From Desulfobacteraceae bacterium UBA2245 (GTDB lineage Bacteria > Desulfobacterota > Desulfobacteria > Desulfobacterales > UBA2245): a stretch of 64,000 bases of DNA. Below, one piece after another: positions 15,796-24,180 of the stretch. Each line of letters starts with the position of its first letter. Positions within the stretch are counted from its first letter, which is position 1. The notes under the pieces are model-generated. The model was not told the origin of the DNA. It was given only the letters and a program-made list of their open reading frames with translations, and made no database searches. The DNA lies in NCBI GenBank assembly GCA_002347265.1, contig DDYB01000013.1:141991-205990 (forward strand), read 5' to 3'. Made by a program: the position numbers and the translations under genes.

Positions 15796-16915
15796 ACAGG
15801 TTCACCGCATCGTTTTCGAACGCCGACAGCTTGTCCAGATGTTCGGCCCTGCGGCGGGAAATGTCGGGTTCAAAAACGCAGACCAGCTGATCGACCTTGA
15901 GCCCCAGCGTTTTCAAGGCTTCGTTCAGCTGTTCCAGATTCCCGGCGATATAGGCCCGGACCTCCGGATTCCGGCACCGGATGCTGCAGCCGACCCGGGC
16001 GTCCCTGAACCTGGCCTCGATCATCAAGGCGCCCAGGGCGTCCAGATCCAGGAACATCGCCACAGTACAGGATTCAACCGAACAGCCCGCATCCTTTGAC
16101 CGCTCCAGGTGGAAAAACACATCGGCCATGGAAAGACCGGAAGGCAGCAGCAGGGGCAGCTGAAACATGAAGGCGTCATCCCGGGCTTGCAGCAGGGCAT
16201 TGACCAGCTGATGGGTTTCAAGCGACTGAAGGCCGTCTTTCGCAAAAGCGCTCAACCGGCTTGCGGCCCCGGATGCCGGCTGTTCCGAATTACCGTCCTG
16301 AAGCTGTTCAGCAATTTTGATCAACAGGCCCTTGAGGTTTCCTCTCCACATTTCGGCGCCGGCCGGGACCGGCTTCGAATTCTTCAGCAGCCGGTTTTCC
16401 AGGTCCAGGCCCAGGGCCGAAACGAATTCCTTGACAAAAAGGGGATTGCGTATCGCCTCGTCGGACAGGATCAGGGTGTTGAGCAGCCGGGACATTTCCT
16501 GCAGGCAGCTGCGGACGCCTTCGGAAAGCGTGCCGTCGCCCTGGGCGGAAAGCATCTTTCCTGCCTGCTCGAACAGCCTCAAAAGCTTGTCCGGATCGGA
16601 GAGAAACGCCCGGAATCCCCGGTTCATCCGCCGGCTTTCGAACGCCTCGCTTTCAATCACGCGCAGGAGAATATCCGGCTGGGTCCGCGCCACCTGAACG
16701 CGCAGCTTCTGCCCGAAAGACAGGGGGATGGAGGAAGCGGCGATCATCTGCTGATTCTGCGTCGTGATCAGAACCCTGTTTTCAGGCAGCACCCCGGCGA
16801 CCCTTGCTTCCAGGATATCGCCCAGGGATAAAATCGGAGGGTTCCGGCCAGCGTTAACGCCGGGAGCGAAAGTTTGAGGACAAACGGATTCAGGAACGAT
16901 ATAAATGGGCGGCAT
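15788..16915 (-). CDS. FliK-like flagellar protein (second hook-length/export-switch homologue)
   Basis: 375 residues, no signal peptide. The N-terminal region (L-S-L-G-D-I-L-E-A-R-V, I-P-L-S-F-G-Q-K-L-R-V-Q-V, about 30-100) looks like the OB-like part found in YlqG-type proteins. A helical middle leads to a C-terminal beta domain (about 245-350) with the pattern of the FliK hook-length domain. That domain contains F-Q-L-P-L-L-L-P and ends V-R-A-Y-I-A-G-N-L-E-Q-L-N-E-A-L-K-T-L-G-L. It is paired with fhlB and distinct from fliK at 36185-37477. Which substrates or stage it governs is unknown. Confidence 0.7.
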   Translation of the reverse strand: MPPIYIVPESVCPQTFAPGVNAGRNPPILSLGDILEARVAGVLPENRVLITTQNQQMIAASSIPLSFGQKLRVQVARTQPDILLRVIESEAFESRRMNRGFRAFLSDPDKLLRLFEQAGKMLSAQGDGTLSEGVRSCLQEMSRLLNTLILSDEAIRNPLFVKEFVSALGLDLENRLLKNSKPVPAGAEMWRGNLKGLLIKIAEQLQDGNSEQPASGAASRLSAFAKDGLQSLETHQLVNALLQARDDAFMFQLPLLLPSGLSMADVFFHLERSKDAGCSVESCTVAMFLDLDALGALMIEARFRDARVGCSIRCRNPEVRAYIAGNLEQLNEALKTLGLKVDQLVCVFEPDISRRRAEHLDKLSAFENDAVNLFV

Positions 16916-17388
16916 CAGGGATTTTTGTCTTTGGTCCGCCCCAGATCGATCACCAGGGCGACCTCTCCTTCGGCCAGGCCGGTGCGTCCGGCGATCTCCC
17001 CGGCATCCAGTCCCTCCCGGGCCATCTGAATCACCGTGTGATATTTGCCGTCGGGAAGACGCGCCTCATTTCGGGAAATTCCCGCATCGAGTTTCTCCGA
17101 ACAGGCCAGGGAGGTTTCGATCAGCGATTTGAGTCTTTTTTCACGCGCATCCAGATCATAGGCCAGATCCTTGAACATTTTCCGGCCTTCGGCCAGCGCA
17201 TCGAAAAACTGGACGCCGGTCTGCTGAGACTCTTCAACCAGCCTTTTGAATTCGAGCATCAGGTCCTGATCCACGCTGCTCCTTGAAGCGGAAAGGTCTT
17301 TCTTGAACCGCCAGAGCAGATAGATGATCACCGCGCACAAAAGCATGTCGGCCGCAATCTGAAATCCGATCAACACCTGAATATTCAT
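16915..17388 (-). CDS. DUF2802-type membrane-anchored protein
   Basis: 157 residues. One N-terminal membrane helix (about 9-27: A-A-D-M-L-L-C-A-V-I-I-Y-L-L-W) is followed by a charged coiled coil and a C-terminal helix-turn-helix-like end (V-I-Q-M-A-R-E-G-L-D-A-G-E-I-A-G-R-T-G-L-A, then E-V-A-L-V-I-D-L). This layout matches DUF2802 proteins common in flagellar clusters and resembles Bacillus SwrB in architecture. Function in this lineage is unknown. It overlaps the FliK-like gene by 1 nt. Confidence 0.7.
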   Translation of the reverse strand: MNIQVLIGFQIAADMLLCAVIIYLLWRFKKDLSASRSSVDQDLMLEFKRLVEESQQTGVQFFDALAEGRKMFKDLAYDLDAREKRLKSLIETSLACSEKLDAGISRNEARLPDGKYHTVIQMAREGLDAGEIAGRTGLAEGEVALVIDLGRTKDKNP

Positions 17389-17389
17389 T

Positions 17390-17704
17390 TCAGACCCTTA
17401 TGTTGATTCTGCCAAACTGTTTTTCCTCGGCGTCGTCCGAATCCGCTTCGGCGGCATCCTCGGAATCATTCCGGCGCCGGGCCGGTTTCCGCTTCCGCTC
17501 TTCCCTGTCCTTTTCCGTTTGCAGCCTGATCCGCTCGTTCTCTTCGGATTGGCCGACCTTTTCTTTTTGTTCCTGTCTTTCTCTGTTCAGTTCAGTTGCA
17601 AAGTACTTCTGCTGCATGTCCGGATGCTGCTGCTGAACCAGCTGCACTCTTTCGGCGGCATTGGCCTGAAGAATGACCTGCTGCATGTCAATGGATCTTA
17701 ACAT
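17390..17704 (-). CDS. Small charged coiled-coil protein of unknown function
   Basis: 104 residues, not recognised as a named family. The start L-R-S-I-D-M-Q-Q-V-I-L-Q-A-N-A-A-E-R-V is helical. Next comes a long Glu/Arg/Lys-rich coiled coil (about 38-72), an acidic Asp/Glu/Ala patch and a short C-terminal strand F-G-R-I-N-I-R-V. No cysteines or membrane segment. It lies 1 nt upstream of the DUF2802 gene, and GGAGG stands before its ATG. The context (export-switch genes) suggests a flagellar accessory protein. Confidence 0.65.
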   Translation of the reverse strand: MLRSIDMQQVILQANAAERVQLVQQQHPDMQQKYFATELNRERQEQKEKVGQSEENERIRLQTEKDREERKRKPARRRNDSEDAAEADSDDAEEKQFGRINIRV

Positions 17705-17819
17705 GATTGCACCTCCTGATGTCCTGCGTCCCGAGCACCCGGGCTCTCGCCGTTCTCATCGGCCGGCTTGCCTGGATTATCAAACATGAGATCGTCACAT
17801 TCAGGAGAAATCTTTAATT

Positions 17820-18617
17820 TTACGCATTTCCATGGCCGTCGCGACAGGGAATGGCAATCTCATACCGGTTTCCGCCGGCGGTCGGTTCGATCTGGAATGT
17901 GGCCCGACAGGCATTAAAAATCATCAGGGAATGAAACAGGCCTGTGAGCGCATCGTCAAGCCCGTCTGAACCGGCCCCGCTTTCCAGAGCCGCCGCCAGC
18001 CGCCGGGCCTGATCGTCGCGCATCGGCGCCCCTGAATCGCAGATCCTTATCCGGACATACCGGTCATCCGATTGGGTCGCAACACCCAGTTCCTTTAACG
18101 GCCGGCCTTTCATCACCCTCATGCAATGACGGATCAAACCCCAGAGGCCCATGGAAAATTCGGCGTAGCTTCCGGTCACATCCGGAAGTTCTTCCTGCAG
18201 CTCAAGGTTTTTTTGTACCTCGTGCTTGAAATCGAGGTAAAAATTCAAAAACCGCATTTCCGCCTGAATCAGCCTGGAAAGCTGAACGGCCTGGGGCCCG
18301 TGCGTGTCGATGCCGTAAAATTTGTTGGCCACGTCCTTGAACATAGCAAAGAAATTATCCGACTCGCTGCCGATGGCCTGAATATCATTTGAAATCTTGC
18401 CGCAGTTTTCCTTGATCTCCGAGGCTACCGCCGGATGGCGTTCTGCGATCTTTCTGACGGTTTCATCAAATCGACGCTGCAGCAACTTGGAACGACCCAT
18501 GATTCCGTTGAGCGGATTGGCAAAATTATGAAGAATGCCGGGCATGAGTTCGGTCAAAAAAGTTGACGAAAATTCCTGTTCCAATATCTGATATGTATCC
18601 GATTTGTCTGTTTTCAT
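17820..18617 (-). CDS. Histidine-kinase-like protein with degenerate ATP site
   Basis: 265 residues from ATG 18617, chosen because AAGGA precedes it and it lies just past the stop of the upstream kinase; the open frame extends 90 unrelated residues further upstream. An H-box-like L-H-N-F-A-N-P-L-N-G-I places His30. The catalytic half has a G1-like C-D-S-G-A-P-M but no Asn where the N-box should be (L-W-G-L-I-R-H-C-M), so ATP binding is doubtful. It could be a phosphotransfer or docking partner of the kinase upstream. No sensor domain or membrane segment. Confidence 0.7.
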   Translation of the reverse strand: MKTDKSDTYQILEQEFSSTFLTELMPGILHNFANPLNGIMGRSKLLQRRFDETVRKIAERHPAVASEIKENCGKISNDIQAIGSESDNFFAMFKDVANKFYGIDTHGPQAVQLSRLIQAEMRFLNFYLDFKHEVQKNLELQEELPDVTGSYAEFSMGLWGLIRHCMRVMKGRPLKELGVATQSDDRYVRIRICDSGAPMRDDQARRLAAALESGAGSDGLDDALTGLFHSLMIFNACRATFQIEPTAGGNRYEIAIPCRDGHGNA

Positions 18618-18627
18618 CCCATTCCTT

Positions 18628-19452
18628 TTACGTATTGTCAGATTCCATCCATCCGCTTCCCATGGGCGCCAGATCCGTGGGCAGCTCGACGACAAACAGG
18701 CTGCCCTCCCCGGGCCGGCTTTCAACCCAGATGCGCCCCTTGTGCTGTTTCGCGGCAAGCTTGCAGAAGGCAAGGCCGATGCCGATGGATCCGCCGTAGG
18801 CCTTGTAAAGTTCCTGGTTCGAGTGCCCGGCCCGCAAACGGCGGTAAAGGTCGAACACGGCCTGCTGGTGCGATTTCGGAATTCCAATGCCGTTGTCCTT
18901 TACCCAGATCCGCATCCGCGGTTGATTCCCGGATTCAGAAGCCCCCAAAACGATCCGGCCGCCTTCCGGGGTATGGGCAATTGCATTGAAGAGAAGATTG
19001 TATATCATTCTGTGTACCAGATCGGCGTCCAGTGCAATGATTCGATCGAATTCGCAATCGATATCCAGTTGAATCTCCTTTTGATCCGTGGAAATTTCAA
19101 CTTTTTTTTTCATTTCCTGCAAAAACGCCCGCACATCGACCATGCTCAGATTCAGATCCAGGCTCCGGCCTTCCATTTTTCCGATCTGCAGCAGATTCTG
19201 GATCATCGAAAAAAGTTCCTGGCAACCCTGAAGCGCCGTATGGACAATATCCTGATGCGCTCCGTGCAGTCGTTTCAGGCCCAGCAGATCCAGACTGGCC
19301 ATAATCGTTCCCAGGGGGCCTTTGAGATCATGAATCAGCATTCGAATCATGGTCTCCCGGGCCAGGCGATCCTGTTGAAGCAATGAAATGGTTTCATCCT
19401 TTTGCCGAATCTGATTCAAAAGTTCCCGGTTTTCCATGGGCCTGCCCTTCAT
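18628..19452 (-). CDS. Cytoplasmic sensor histidine kinase
   Basis: 274 residues. A short coiled coil (1-35) leads to the H-box L-I-H-D-L-K-G-P-L (His41), a dimerisation helix pair, an intact N-box M-I-Y-N-L-L-F-N-A-I-A-H, G1 D-N-G-I-G-I and G2 G-I-G-L-A-F-C. No sensor or membrane domain, so it must be controlled by a protein partner. It sits in the fliA-region operon downstream of the receiver-TPR gene, a likely phosphorylation target, and directly upstream of the degenerate kinase at 17820-18617. Confidence 0.85.
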   Translation of the reverse strand: MKGRPMENRELLNQIRQKDETISLLQQDRLARETMIRMLIHDLKGPLGTIMASLDLLGLKRLHGAHQDIVHTALQGCQELFSMIQNLLQIGKMEGRSLDLNLSMVDVRAFLQEMKKKVEISTDQKEIQLDIDCEFDRIIALDADLVHRMIYNLLFNAIAHTPEGGRIVLGASESGNQPRMRIWVKDNGIGIPKSHQQAVFDLYRRLRAGHSNQELYKAYGGSIGIGLAFCKLAAKQHKGRIWVESRPGEGSLFVVELPTDLAPMGSGWMESDNT

Positions 19453-19500
19453 CCTCCTGCGCGTTCTCGTGGGAACCGGCTTAAGCCGGCTGCGCCTGGA

Positions 19501-20073
19501 TTACATCAGAAGAAAATTCGTCAGATACACCTCGTTGACCACGCCCGGGCCCAGCATCCGCTTCATCTCTCTGAAAACAGCTGTCTTCAGATGCTGAAAA
19601 CCCATGGGATCGACCAGCCGCGCATAGGAGATTCCCTGAACGGCGCGGTAGATGGCGATTCTTAAATCAGGCCTCGCCTCCAGACGTTCCGGATCTTCCC
19701 GGTCCGAAATAACCAGCCTGACATCGCACGCCAGTATGCGGATCCGGCCCTGATCATCTCTCAGATCCACGTAAAATCCGAGCAAATCCGCCATTGCCCC
19801 GGGAATCCGCGCTTCAGGCCCTGCCTGAATTCTCCGGGATTGCGGGGCAGACTCAGGTCCCCTGAGGACAAGCCAGAAAACCGATGCCGTCAGAATAACG
19901 GCCGCAACCGATCCGGATACGATCCAGAATTTCAGGAACCGCTTTTTCTTCAAAACCGCCGGCGCCGGGACTGACGCTGATCCCTCCTCCGGCGCTTCGT
20001 CTTTCGGCGCCAAAACATTCAACGGTTCCGAAGACTCGATTTCCAGAATATCCAGACTTGCTTTTCTTGCCAT
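19501..20073 (-). CDS. FliL-family membrane protein (second FliL)
   Basis: 190 residues. A cytoplasmic acidic N-terminus is followed by basic K-K-K-R and one membrane helix (about 48-70). The periplasmic domain resembles FliL/stomatin-like domains: F-Y-V-D-L-R-D, R-P-D-L-R-I-A-I-Y-R-A-V, F-R-E-M-K-R-M-L-G and the FliL-like end V-N-E-V-Y-L-T-N-F-L-L-M. It is separate from the fliL next to fliM/motB. One of the two may serve the second stator; this is inference. A palindrome CCGGCTTAAGCCGG follows it at 19476-19489. Confidence 0.72.
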   Translation of the reverse strand: MARKASLDILEIESSEPLNVLAPKDEAPEEGSASVPAPAVLKKKRFLKFWIVSGSVAAVILTASVFWLVLRGPESAPQSRRIQAGPEARIPGAMADLLGFYVDLRDDQGRIRILACDVRLVISDREDPERLEARPDLRIAIYRAVQGISYARLVDPMGFQHLKTAVFREMKRMLGPGVVNEVYLTNFLLM

Positions 20074-20096
20074 GCGCCCTGCCTCGTCTCAATGCC

Positions 20097-21284
20097 TCAT
20101 GAATCCGAATCAAAGATGATCTCAAGAATCTGACGGGCCTCACGGAACTCGGGATACAACTCCAGCGCCTTTTCAAAACACGGAACAGCCGCGTCCTTCA
20201 TTCCCCCTTCCAGAAAAGCCCTGCCGAGATTGTAATGCAGGTTCTCATCTTCCGGATCAATGCCAAGCGCCTTCTGGTAGGCCGCGATGGCTTCAGAGCA
20301 CTTTCCCTGCTTCCGGTAGGCGATTCCCAGCCGGTTGTATACATGGACGTTTTCAGGATTGATCTTCAGGGAAGCCTCAAACATTTCAGCGGCCTCGACA
20401 TCCATGCCTTTGGCCAGCAATGCCTCCGCGATATTCTGCCGCACAGCCGGATTGCCCGGCTCTGCCTTGATCGCGGCATCAAAGGCCTTATTGGCCTCCC
20501 TGACATCGCCCGCGGCCAGCATCGCCTTGCCCATCAGCGTCTGGCGGCTTGCGTTCTTCGGACTCACCCGGACCCCTTCCCTGAGGGTCCGCATGAGCTT
20601 TTCATCGTCCCCTTTTTTTGCATAAACCCGGGTCAGCCCGTCGTAAGCCCGGGTAAACTGAGGCGCGCACAAAATGGCTTTTTTATAGGCCTTCTCGGAA
20701 TCATCCAGCATTCCCCGCTGAAAGTAAATATCCCCGAACTCATTCAGGATCCTTGGATTTCTCGGGTTCACGTTCATGGCGGCCTTCAAATCTTCCATGG
20801 CCTTGTTATACTCTCCGGCGGCAGCCCGCACCCTGGCGGATCGCATCAGGGCTTCCACCGGGGAAGGGTTTTTTTTGCGTTCCAGAACCCGGTCGATCTT
20901 CTCCCCCAGGGTCTGCGCGATAAAGGGCTTGATGATATAGGCATCGACTTCGGTTTCCGCCGCCTCGGCGATCGTCTCCTCAGCCACCTCGGCGGTCACG
21001 ATGATAAACGGAATGTCCGCAAGGCGGTCATTGGCTCTGGCCTTTCTGAGCACCTCGATGCCGCTGAACCCCGGCATGTTCCAGTCCAGAATCGCCAGAT
21101 CCACCTTGTTGATCTGCAGCTTCTCCCAGGCGGTCAGGCCATTGGGCGCTTCGATCGTATTCTTATAGCCCAGCTCGGCGAGAATGGCCCGAAGCGTTTG
21201 CCGCATGCTCTTCATGTCGTCGGCAATCAGAATCCGGATTTTTTCCTTCTCTCGAATTTGTTCCAGAAAACCCATCAAACCCAT
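20097..21284 (-). CDS. CheY-like receiver fused to TPR repeats
   Basis: 395 residues. The receiver (about 15-137) has A-D-D-M at 21-24, phosphoacceptor Asp67 in I-L-D-W-N-M-P-G-F-S-G, T-A-E and K-P-F. At least six TPR units follow to the C-terminus. There is no DNA-binding domain, so output is by protein contact. The fused receiver and TPR unit, in an operon between fliA and fliL2/kinase genes, suggests a phosphorylation-controlled scaffold. ATG 21275 (third codon after 21284) has better ribosome-site spacing and may be the true start. Confidence 0.88.
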   Translation of the reverse strand: MGLMGFLEQIREKEKIRILIADDMKSMRQTLRAILAELGYKNTIEAPNGLTAWEKLQINKVDLAILDWNMPGFSGIEVLRKARANDRLADIPFIIVTAEVAEETIAEAAETEVDAYIIKPFIAQTLGEKIDRVLERKKNPSPVEALMRSARVRAAAGEYNKAMEDLKAAMNVNPRNPRILNEFGDIYFQRGMLDDSEKAYKKAILCAPQFTRAYDGLTRVYAKKGDDEKLMRTLREGVRVSPKNASRQTLMGKAMLAAGDVREANKAFDAAIKAEPGNPAVRQNIAEALLAKGMDVEAAEMFEASLKINPENVHVYNRLGIAYRKQGKCSEAIAAYQKALGIDPEDENLHYNLGRAFLEGGMKDAAVPCFEKALELYPEFREARQILEIIFDSDS

Positions 21285-21299
21285 TCCCGCTTCATCACA

Positions 21300-21323
21300 G
21301 GCGCCCGCAGCCGTTCGGGCGCC
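21300..21323 (-). terminator. Hairpin between fliA and the receiver-TPR gene
   Basis: GGCGCCCG (21300-21307) pairs perfectly with CGGGCGCC (21316-21323) around an 8-nt loop, in the 69-bp gap after fliA. No T-run follows on the minus strand. It probably lowers read-through or stabilises the fliA transcript end rather than fully terminating. Confidence 0.45.
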
Positions 21324-21353
21324 CGTTCTGCTTCAAGCCATAAAATCAAAATG

Positions 21354-22064
21354 TTAAAATGCTTCCCGGATAACGCTTCTGAGATGCAGAACCGCCTTGG
21401 AATGCAGCTGGCAAACCCGCGATTCGGTCAGGCTCAACGTCTTTCCGATCTCCTTCATGGTCAGCTCCTCATAATAATACAGGGACAATACCAGTCTCTC
21501 CTTTTCCGGCAGCGCATCGATGGCATCCTTGAGTCTTTCCCGGGTCTGCGCGCCGAGCAGGGCGGCAAGGGGGTCTCCGGACTCGACGATCCGCACGACA
21601 CCCGACGGAGCGTGGTTTTCAAGATATCCGGGAGGCAGATCCTCCCTGCTGACCAGACTCACTCCCCTGGCATCATCCAGCAGTTTGAAATACGCCTCCA
21701 GGGGTATGCCCATGTGTTTTGCGACCTCATCATCCTCCGGCGCTCTTCCCAGTTCGCGCTGGAGTTCCTCAAAAGCCCTGGCAAGACGCTGGTTCTTGTT
21801 GCGCGACGACCTGGGAAGCCAATCCCGTATTCTGAGCTCATCGAGCACCGCCCCGCGAATGCGGAACCGCGCAAAAGTCTCAAACTGGACGTCGCGGTTT
21901 CCATCGAACTTTTCCAGTGCCGACATCAGTCCGATAATGCCGGCCTGGATCAAATCTTCCTGGTCGATCACATGATCCGGAAGTTTTCTCCATATCCGCG
22001 CCACGATATATTTGACCAGGGGCGCGTATTGGAGAACCTGTTCGTTTCGTACCTGGTTATTCAC
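21354..22064 (-). CDS. fliA: FliA, flagellar sigma-28 factor
   Basis: 236 residues. Region 2 has P-L-V-K-Y-I-V-A-R-I and D-L-I-Q-A-G-I-I-G-L-M-S-A-L-E-K-F-D, then F-E-T-F-A-R-F-R-I-R-G-A-V-L-D-E-L-R-I-R-D-W-L-P-R-S. Region 4 ends with L-T-M-K-E-I-G-K-T-L-S-L-T-E-S-R-V-C-Q-L-H-S-K-A. It reads the three sigma-28 promoters found here (flagellin, TPR gene, flgM). Its start overlaps the flhG stop by 8 nt, a common flhF-flhG-fliA order. Confidence 0.96.
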   Translation of the reverse strand: MNNQVRNEQVLQYAPLVKYIVARIWRKLPDHVIDQEDLIQAGIIGLMSALEKFDGNRDVQFETFARFRIRGAVLDELRIRDWLPRSSRNKNQRLARAFEELQRELGRAPEDDEVAKHMGIPLEAYFKLLDDARGVSLVSREDLPPGYLENHAPSGVVRIVESGDPLAALLGAQTRERLKDAIDALPEKERLVLSLYYYEELTMKEIGKTLSLTESRVCQLHSKAVLHLRSVIREAF

Positions 22065-22986
22065 GGCCGTTTGTCAGAATGTTTTTCCGGAAAAACCGAA
22101 GCGTCCCGTCTTCATCCACTTCGGGTTTTTCGTGGTAAAGGGTTTCGGCAATGGCCCGCAGACACCGGGTCGCCGGCGCCGCAGGATACAACTCCGCGAT
22201 GGGTTTCTGGAACTGAACCGCCTCCTGCAGCTTGGCGTCATAGATCACATGCCCCAGATAATCGATGGTCAGATTCAGGAAGTGATCCGTGGCGTGATTC
22301 AGACGTTCAAAAACTTCCCTGGCCTGGACGGCGCTTCGGGCCATATTGACCAGCAGACGGAAACGCTTCTTGGCATGCCGCTGATAAAGAATTTTGATCA
22401 ATGCATAGGCATCGGTCAGCGAGGTGGGTTCGGAGGTGACCACCACGATGATCTCCTCGGCGGCCAGGTTGAAATACATGACGTTTTGCGAAATTCCGGC
22501 CGCCGTGTCCATCAGCACAAAATCAAGAGGTTCCTTAAGCGCGTTCAGCTCATCGAGCAGGGTGAGCTTCTGGCCGCGGGTCAGGTCGGCCATCTCCCCG
22601 ATGCCGGAAGCGGCGGGTAGCACCAGAATGCCTCCCGGGCCCCTGACCATCACCTCTTCCAGCGTTTTTTCGCCCGTTAATACATGATACAGATTATACG
22701 TGGGCGTCAGGCCCAATATGATGTCAATATTCGCCAGGCCGGTATCTGCATCCAGAACCATGGTTTTTTTGCGCTTCCTGGACAGGATGTACGCCAGGTT
22801 CGCCGTGATGTTGGTTTTTCCGACGCCTCCCTTTCCGCTGGTAATCGAAATGACACGGCTCGGTCGGCTGACGGCGCCCGGCGATGCCGCACATCCCGGA
22901 GAAAGCGCCGTTGAATCCGCCATGCCGCCTCCTTCATTTCGAACCCGTTTGATTTCTCTGAGCGATGCTGCCTGGTCCAGGGTCAT
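22057..22986 (-). CDS. flhG: FlhG (FleN/MinD-like ATPase), flagellar number control
   Basis: 309 residues. Residues 4-14 carry D-Q-A-A-S-L-R, the helix motif known to activate the FlhF GTPase. The MinD core follows: deviant Walker A G-K-G-G-V-G-K-T (about 51-58), D-A-D-T-G-L-A-N-I-D and D-T-A-A-G-I-S. FlhG limits flagellar number and helps C-ring assembly. A second in-frame ATG at 22923 has a much stronger ribosome site (AAGGAGG, 4 nt away) and would make a form without the FlhF-activating helix. Confidence 0.94.
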   Translation of the reverse strand: MTLDQAASLREIKRVRNEGGGMADSTALSPGCAASPGAVSRPSRVISITSGKGGVGKTNITANLAYILSRKRKKTMVLDADTGLANIDIILGLTPTYNLYHVLTGEKTLEEVMVRGPGGILVLPAASGIGEMADLTRGQKLTLLDELNALKEPLDFVLMDTAAGISQNVMYFNLAAEEIIVVVTSEPTSLTDAYALIKILYQRHAKKRFRLLVNMARSAVQAREVFERLNHATDHFLNLTIDYLGHVIYDAKLQEAVQFQKPIAELYPAAPATRCLRAIAETLYHEKPEVDEDGTLRFFRKNILTNGRE

Positions 22987-23015
22987 ACCATATCTGCCTT
23001 ATACCAAGTAAGGGT

Positions 23016-23038
23016 TTCAGGGGGTTGCTTCCCCTGAA
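23016..23038 (-). terminator. Hairpin between flhF and flhG
   Basis: TTCAGGGG (23016-23023) pairs with CCCCTGAA (23031-23038) around a 7-nt loop in the 59-bp gap. No T-run. Likely a stabilising or weakly attenuating element. Confidence 0.4.
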
Positions 23039-23045
23039 GTCCGGT

Positions 23046-24179
23046 TTACGATAAAATCCATTCTGCAAGCTTGTCCGGCGTGGACGCCTCGATATCCTGG
23101 GGCACGTTCTGCCCGGTGGTCACATACAGAACCGGTTTTTCAGCCTGATCCAGCACATCGTAGATGAAACCAAAACGGGTGCATTCATCTGTTTTGGTAA
23201 AGACAATATTCCGGTAATCCAGAACCTCATACCGGACCGCTGCATCCAGCAGATGCTCACGGCTGGATGACAGACTCAGCAGCAGGCTGGTCTCCATTTC
23301 GGCTTCAGATCCCAGGGTATCCTTGAGCTTTGTTAAAGCGTCCTGATCTTTCCGGCTCCGCCCCGGCGTATCGACCAGGATCACGTCCTTATCCGAGAAC
23401 TGCCGAACGCTGCGGCTGAAGAGTTCCTTTTCAGGCGCCACCGCAAGGGGAACGCCGATGATATCCGTGTAAACCCGAAGTTGTTCGGTGGCGGCGATCC
23501 GATAGGTATCGGTGGTGATCACCCCCACCCTGCTTTTCTTTTCCAGCGCGTAATGTGCGGCCAGTTTGGCCAGGGTTGTCGTTTTGCCCGCGCCGGTTGG
23601 CCCGGCAAAAACTTTGATGCGCGCGGATCCAGCCCGAGAGCGACTCGCCGCAAAGCGACCGGCGATCATGGCTGAGAAACGACGTATCGTCGTCTCATAA
23701 TCCAATGCGCCCTCCGTGGGCAGATGATGTTTGGAAGCTTCGATCAAACGGCATGCCCGGGATCTGGAAACCCCGTTGGCGATCAGTTTGCAATAGATCT
23801 GCGACAGGAAACCGGCGTCTTTATGCCGCATGCCCAGAACATCGAAGAGCGCTCCCATATCCTGCCTGAGTTCGGCAAACTCCCGAACCAGAGGCTTTTC
23901 ATTCTGAATCTGGCGAACCAGGGTCTTCAGCTCCTGAATCTCCTGCTGAAACCGCTGAAAAGGTTCGGTTTTGACATTCACGTCCGACTGGCGACAGCCG
24001 TCGATGTCAACGCAGACCTGTTCTTCCTGAATATCCCTGGCGGCGACCACCTCCACCCGGGAAGATCCGGCCCCCTTCAAGCGCTTCGAGGAAAGCACAA
24101 CCGCATCCGGCCCCAGTTCCTTCTTGATTCTGGCCATGGCCTCCTGAACGCTGTTTGCTTCGTATCTCCTGATCTGCAT
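23046..24179 (-). CDS. flhF: FlhF, SRP-type GTPase for flagellar placement
   Basis: 377 residues. A short N-terminal B domain (Q-I-R-R-Y-E-A-N-S-V-Q-E-A-M-A) is followed by a variable linker, the N domain and the G domain with P-loop G-P-T-G-A-G-K-T (about 193-200), T-T-D-T-Y-R-I-A-A-T-E-Q-L-R-V-Y, D-T-P-G-R-S and T-K-T-D-E. It recruits the first basal-body parts to a pole in polar flagellates. It lies 1 nt after flhA and upstream of flhG, its regulator. Confidence 0.95.
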   Translation of the reverse strand: MQIRRYEANSVQEAMARIKKELGPDAVVLSSKRLKGAGSSRVEVVAARDIQEEQVCVDIDGCRQSDVNVKTEPFQRFQQEIQELKTLVRQIQNEKPLVREFAELRQDMGALFDVLGMRHKDAGFLSQIYCKLIANGVSRSRACRLIEASKHHLPTEGALDYETTIRRFSAMIAGRFAASRSRAGSARIKVFAGPTGAGKTTTLAKLAAHYALEKKSRVGVITTDTYRIAATEQLRVYTDIIGVPLAVAPEKELFSRSVRQFSDKDVILVDTPGRSRKDQDALTKLKDTLGSEAEMETSLLLSLSSSREHLLDAAVRYEVLDYRNIVFTKTDECTRFGFIYDVLDQAEKPVLYVTTGQNVPQDIEASTPDKLAEWILS

Positions 24180-24180
24180 G

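Noticed and set aside
17705..17819. A sigma-54-like GG-N10-GC pair upstream of the small coiled-coil gene.
   Set aside because: Neither the -24 nor the -12 flank matches the consensus; read-through from the kinase genes is more likely.
18618..18887. The 90-codon N-terminal extension of the kinase-like gene.
   Set aside because: It overlaps the upstream kinase in another frame, is Arg/Ser/Pro-rich, and the ATG at 18617 has a good ribosome site.
20235..22349. A 704-codon plus-strand open frame.
   Set aside because: It runs antisense across the receiver-TPR gene, fliA and the end of flhG, which are strongly supported. It is a by-product of GC-rich codon use.
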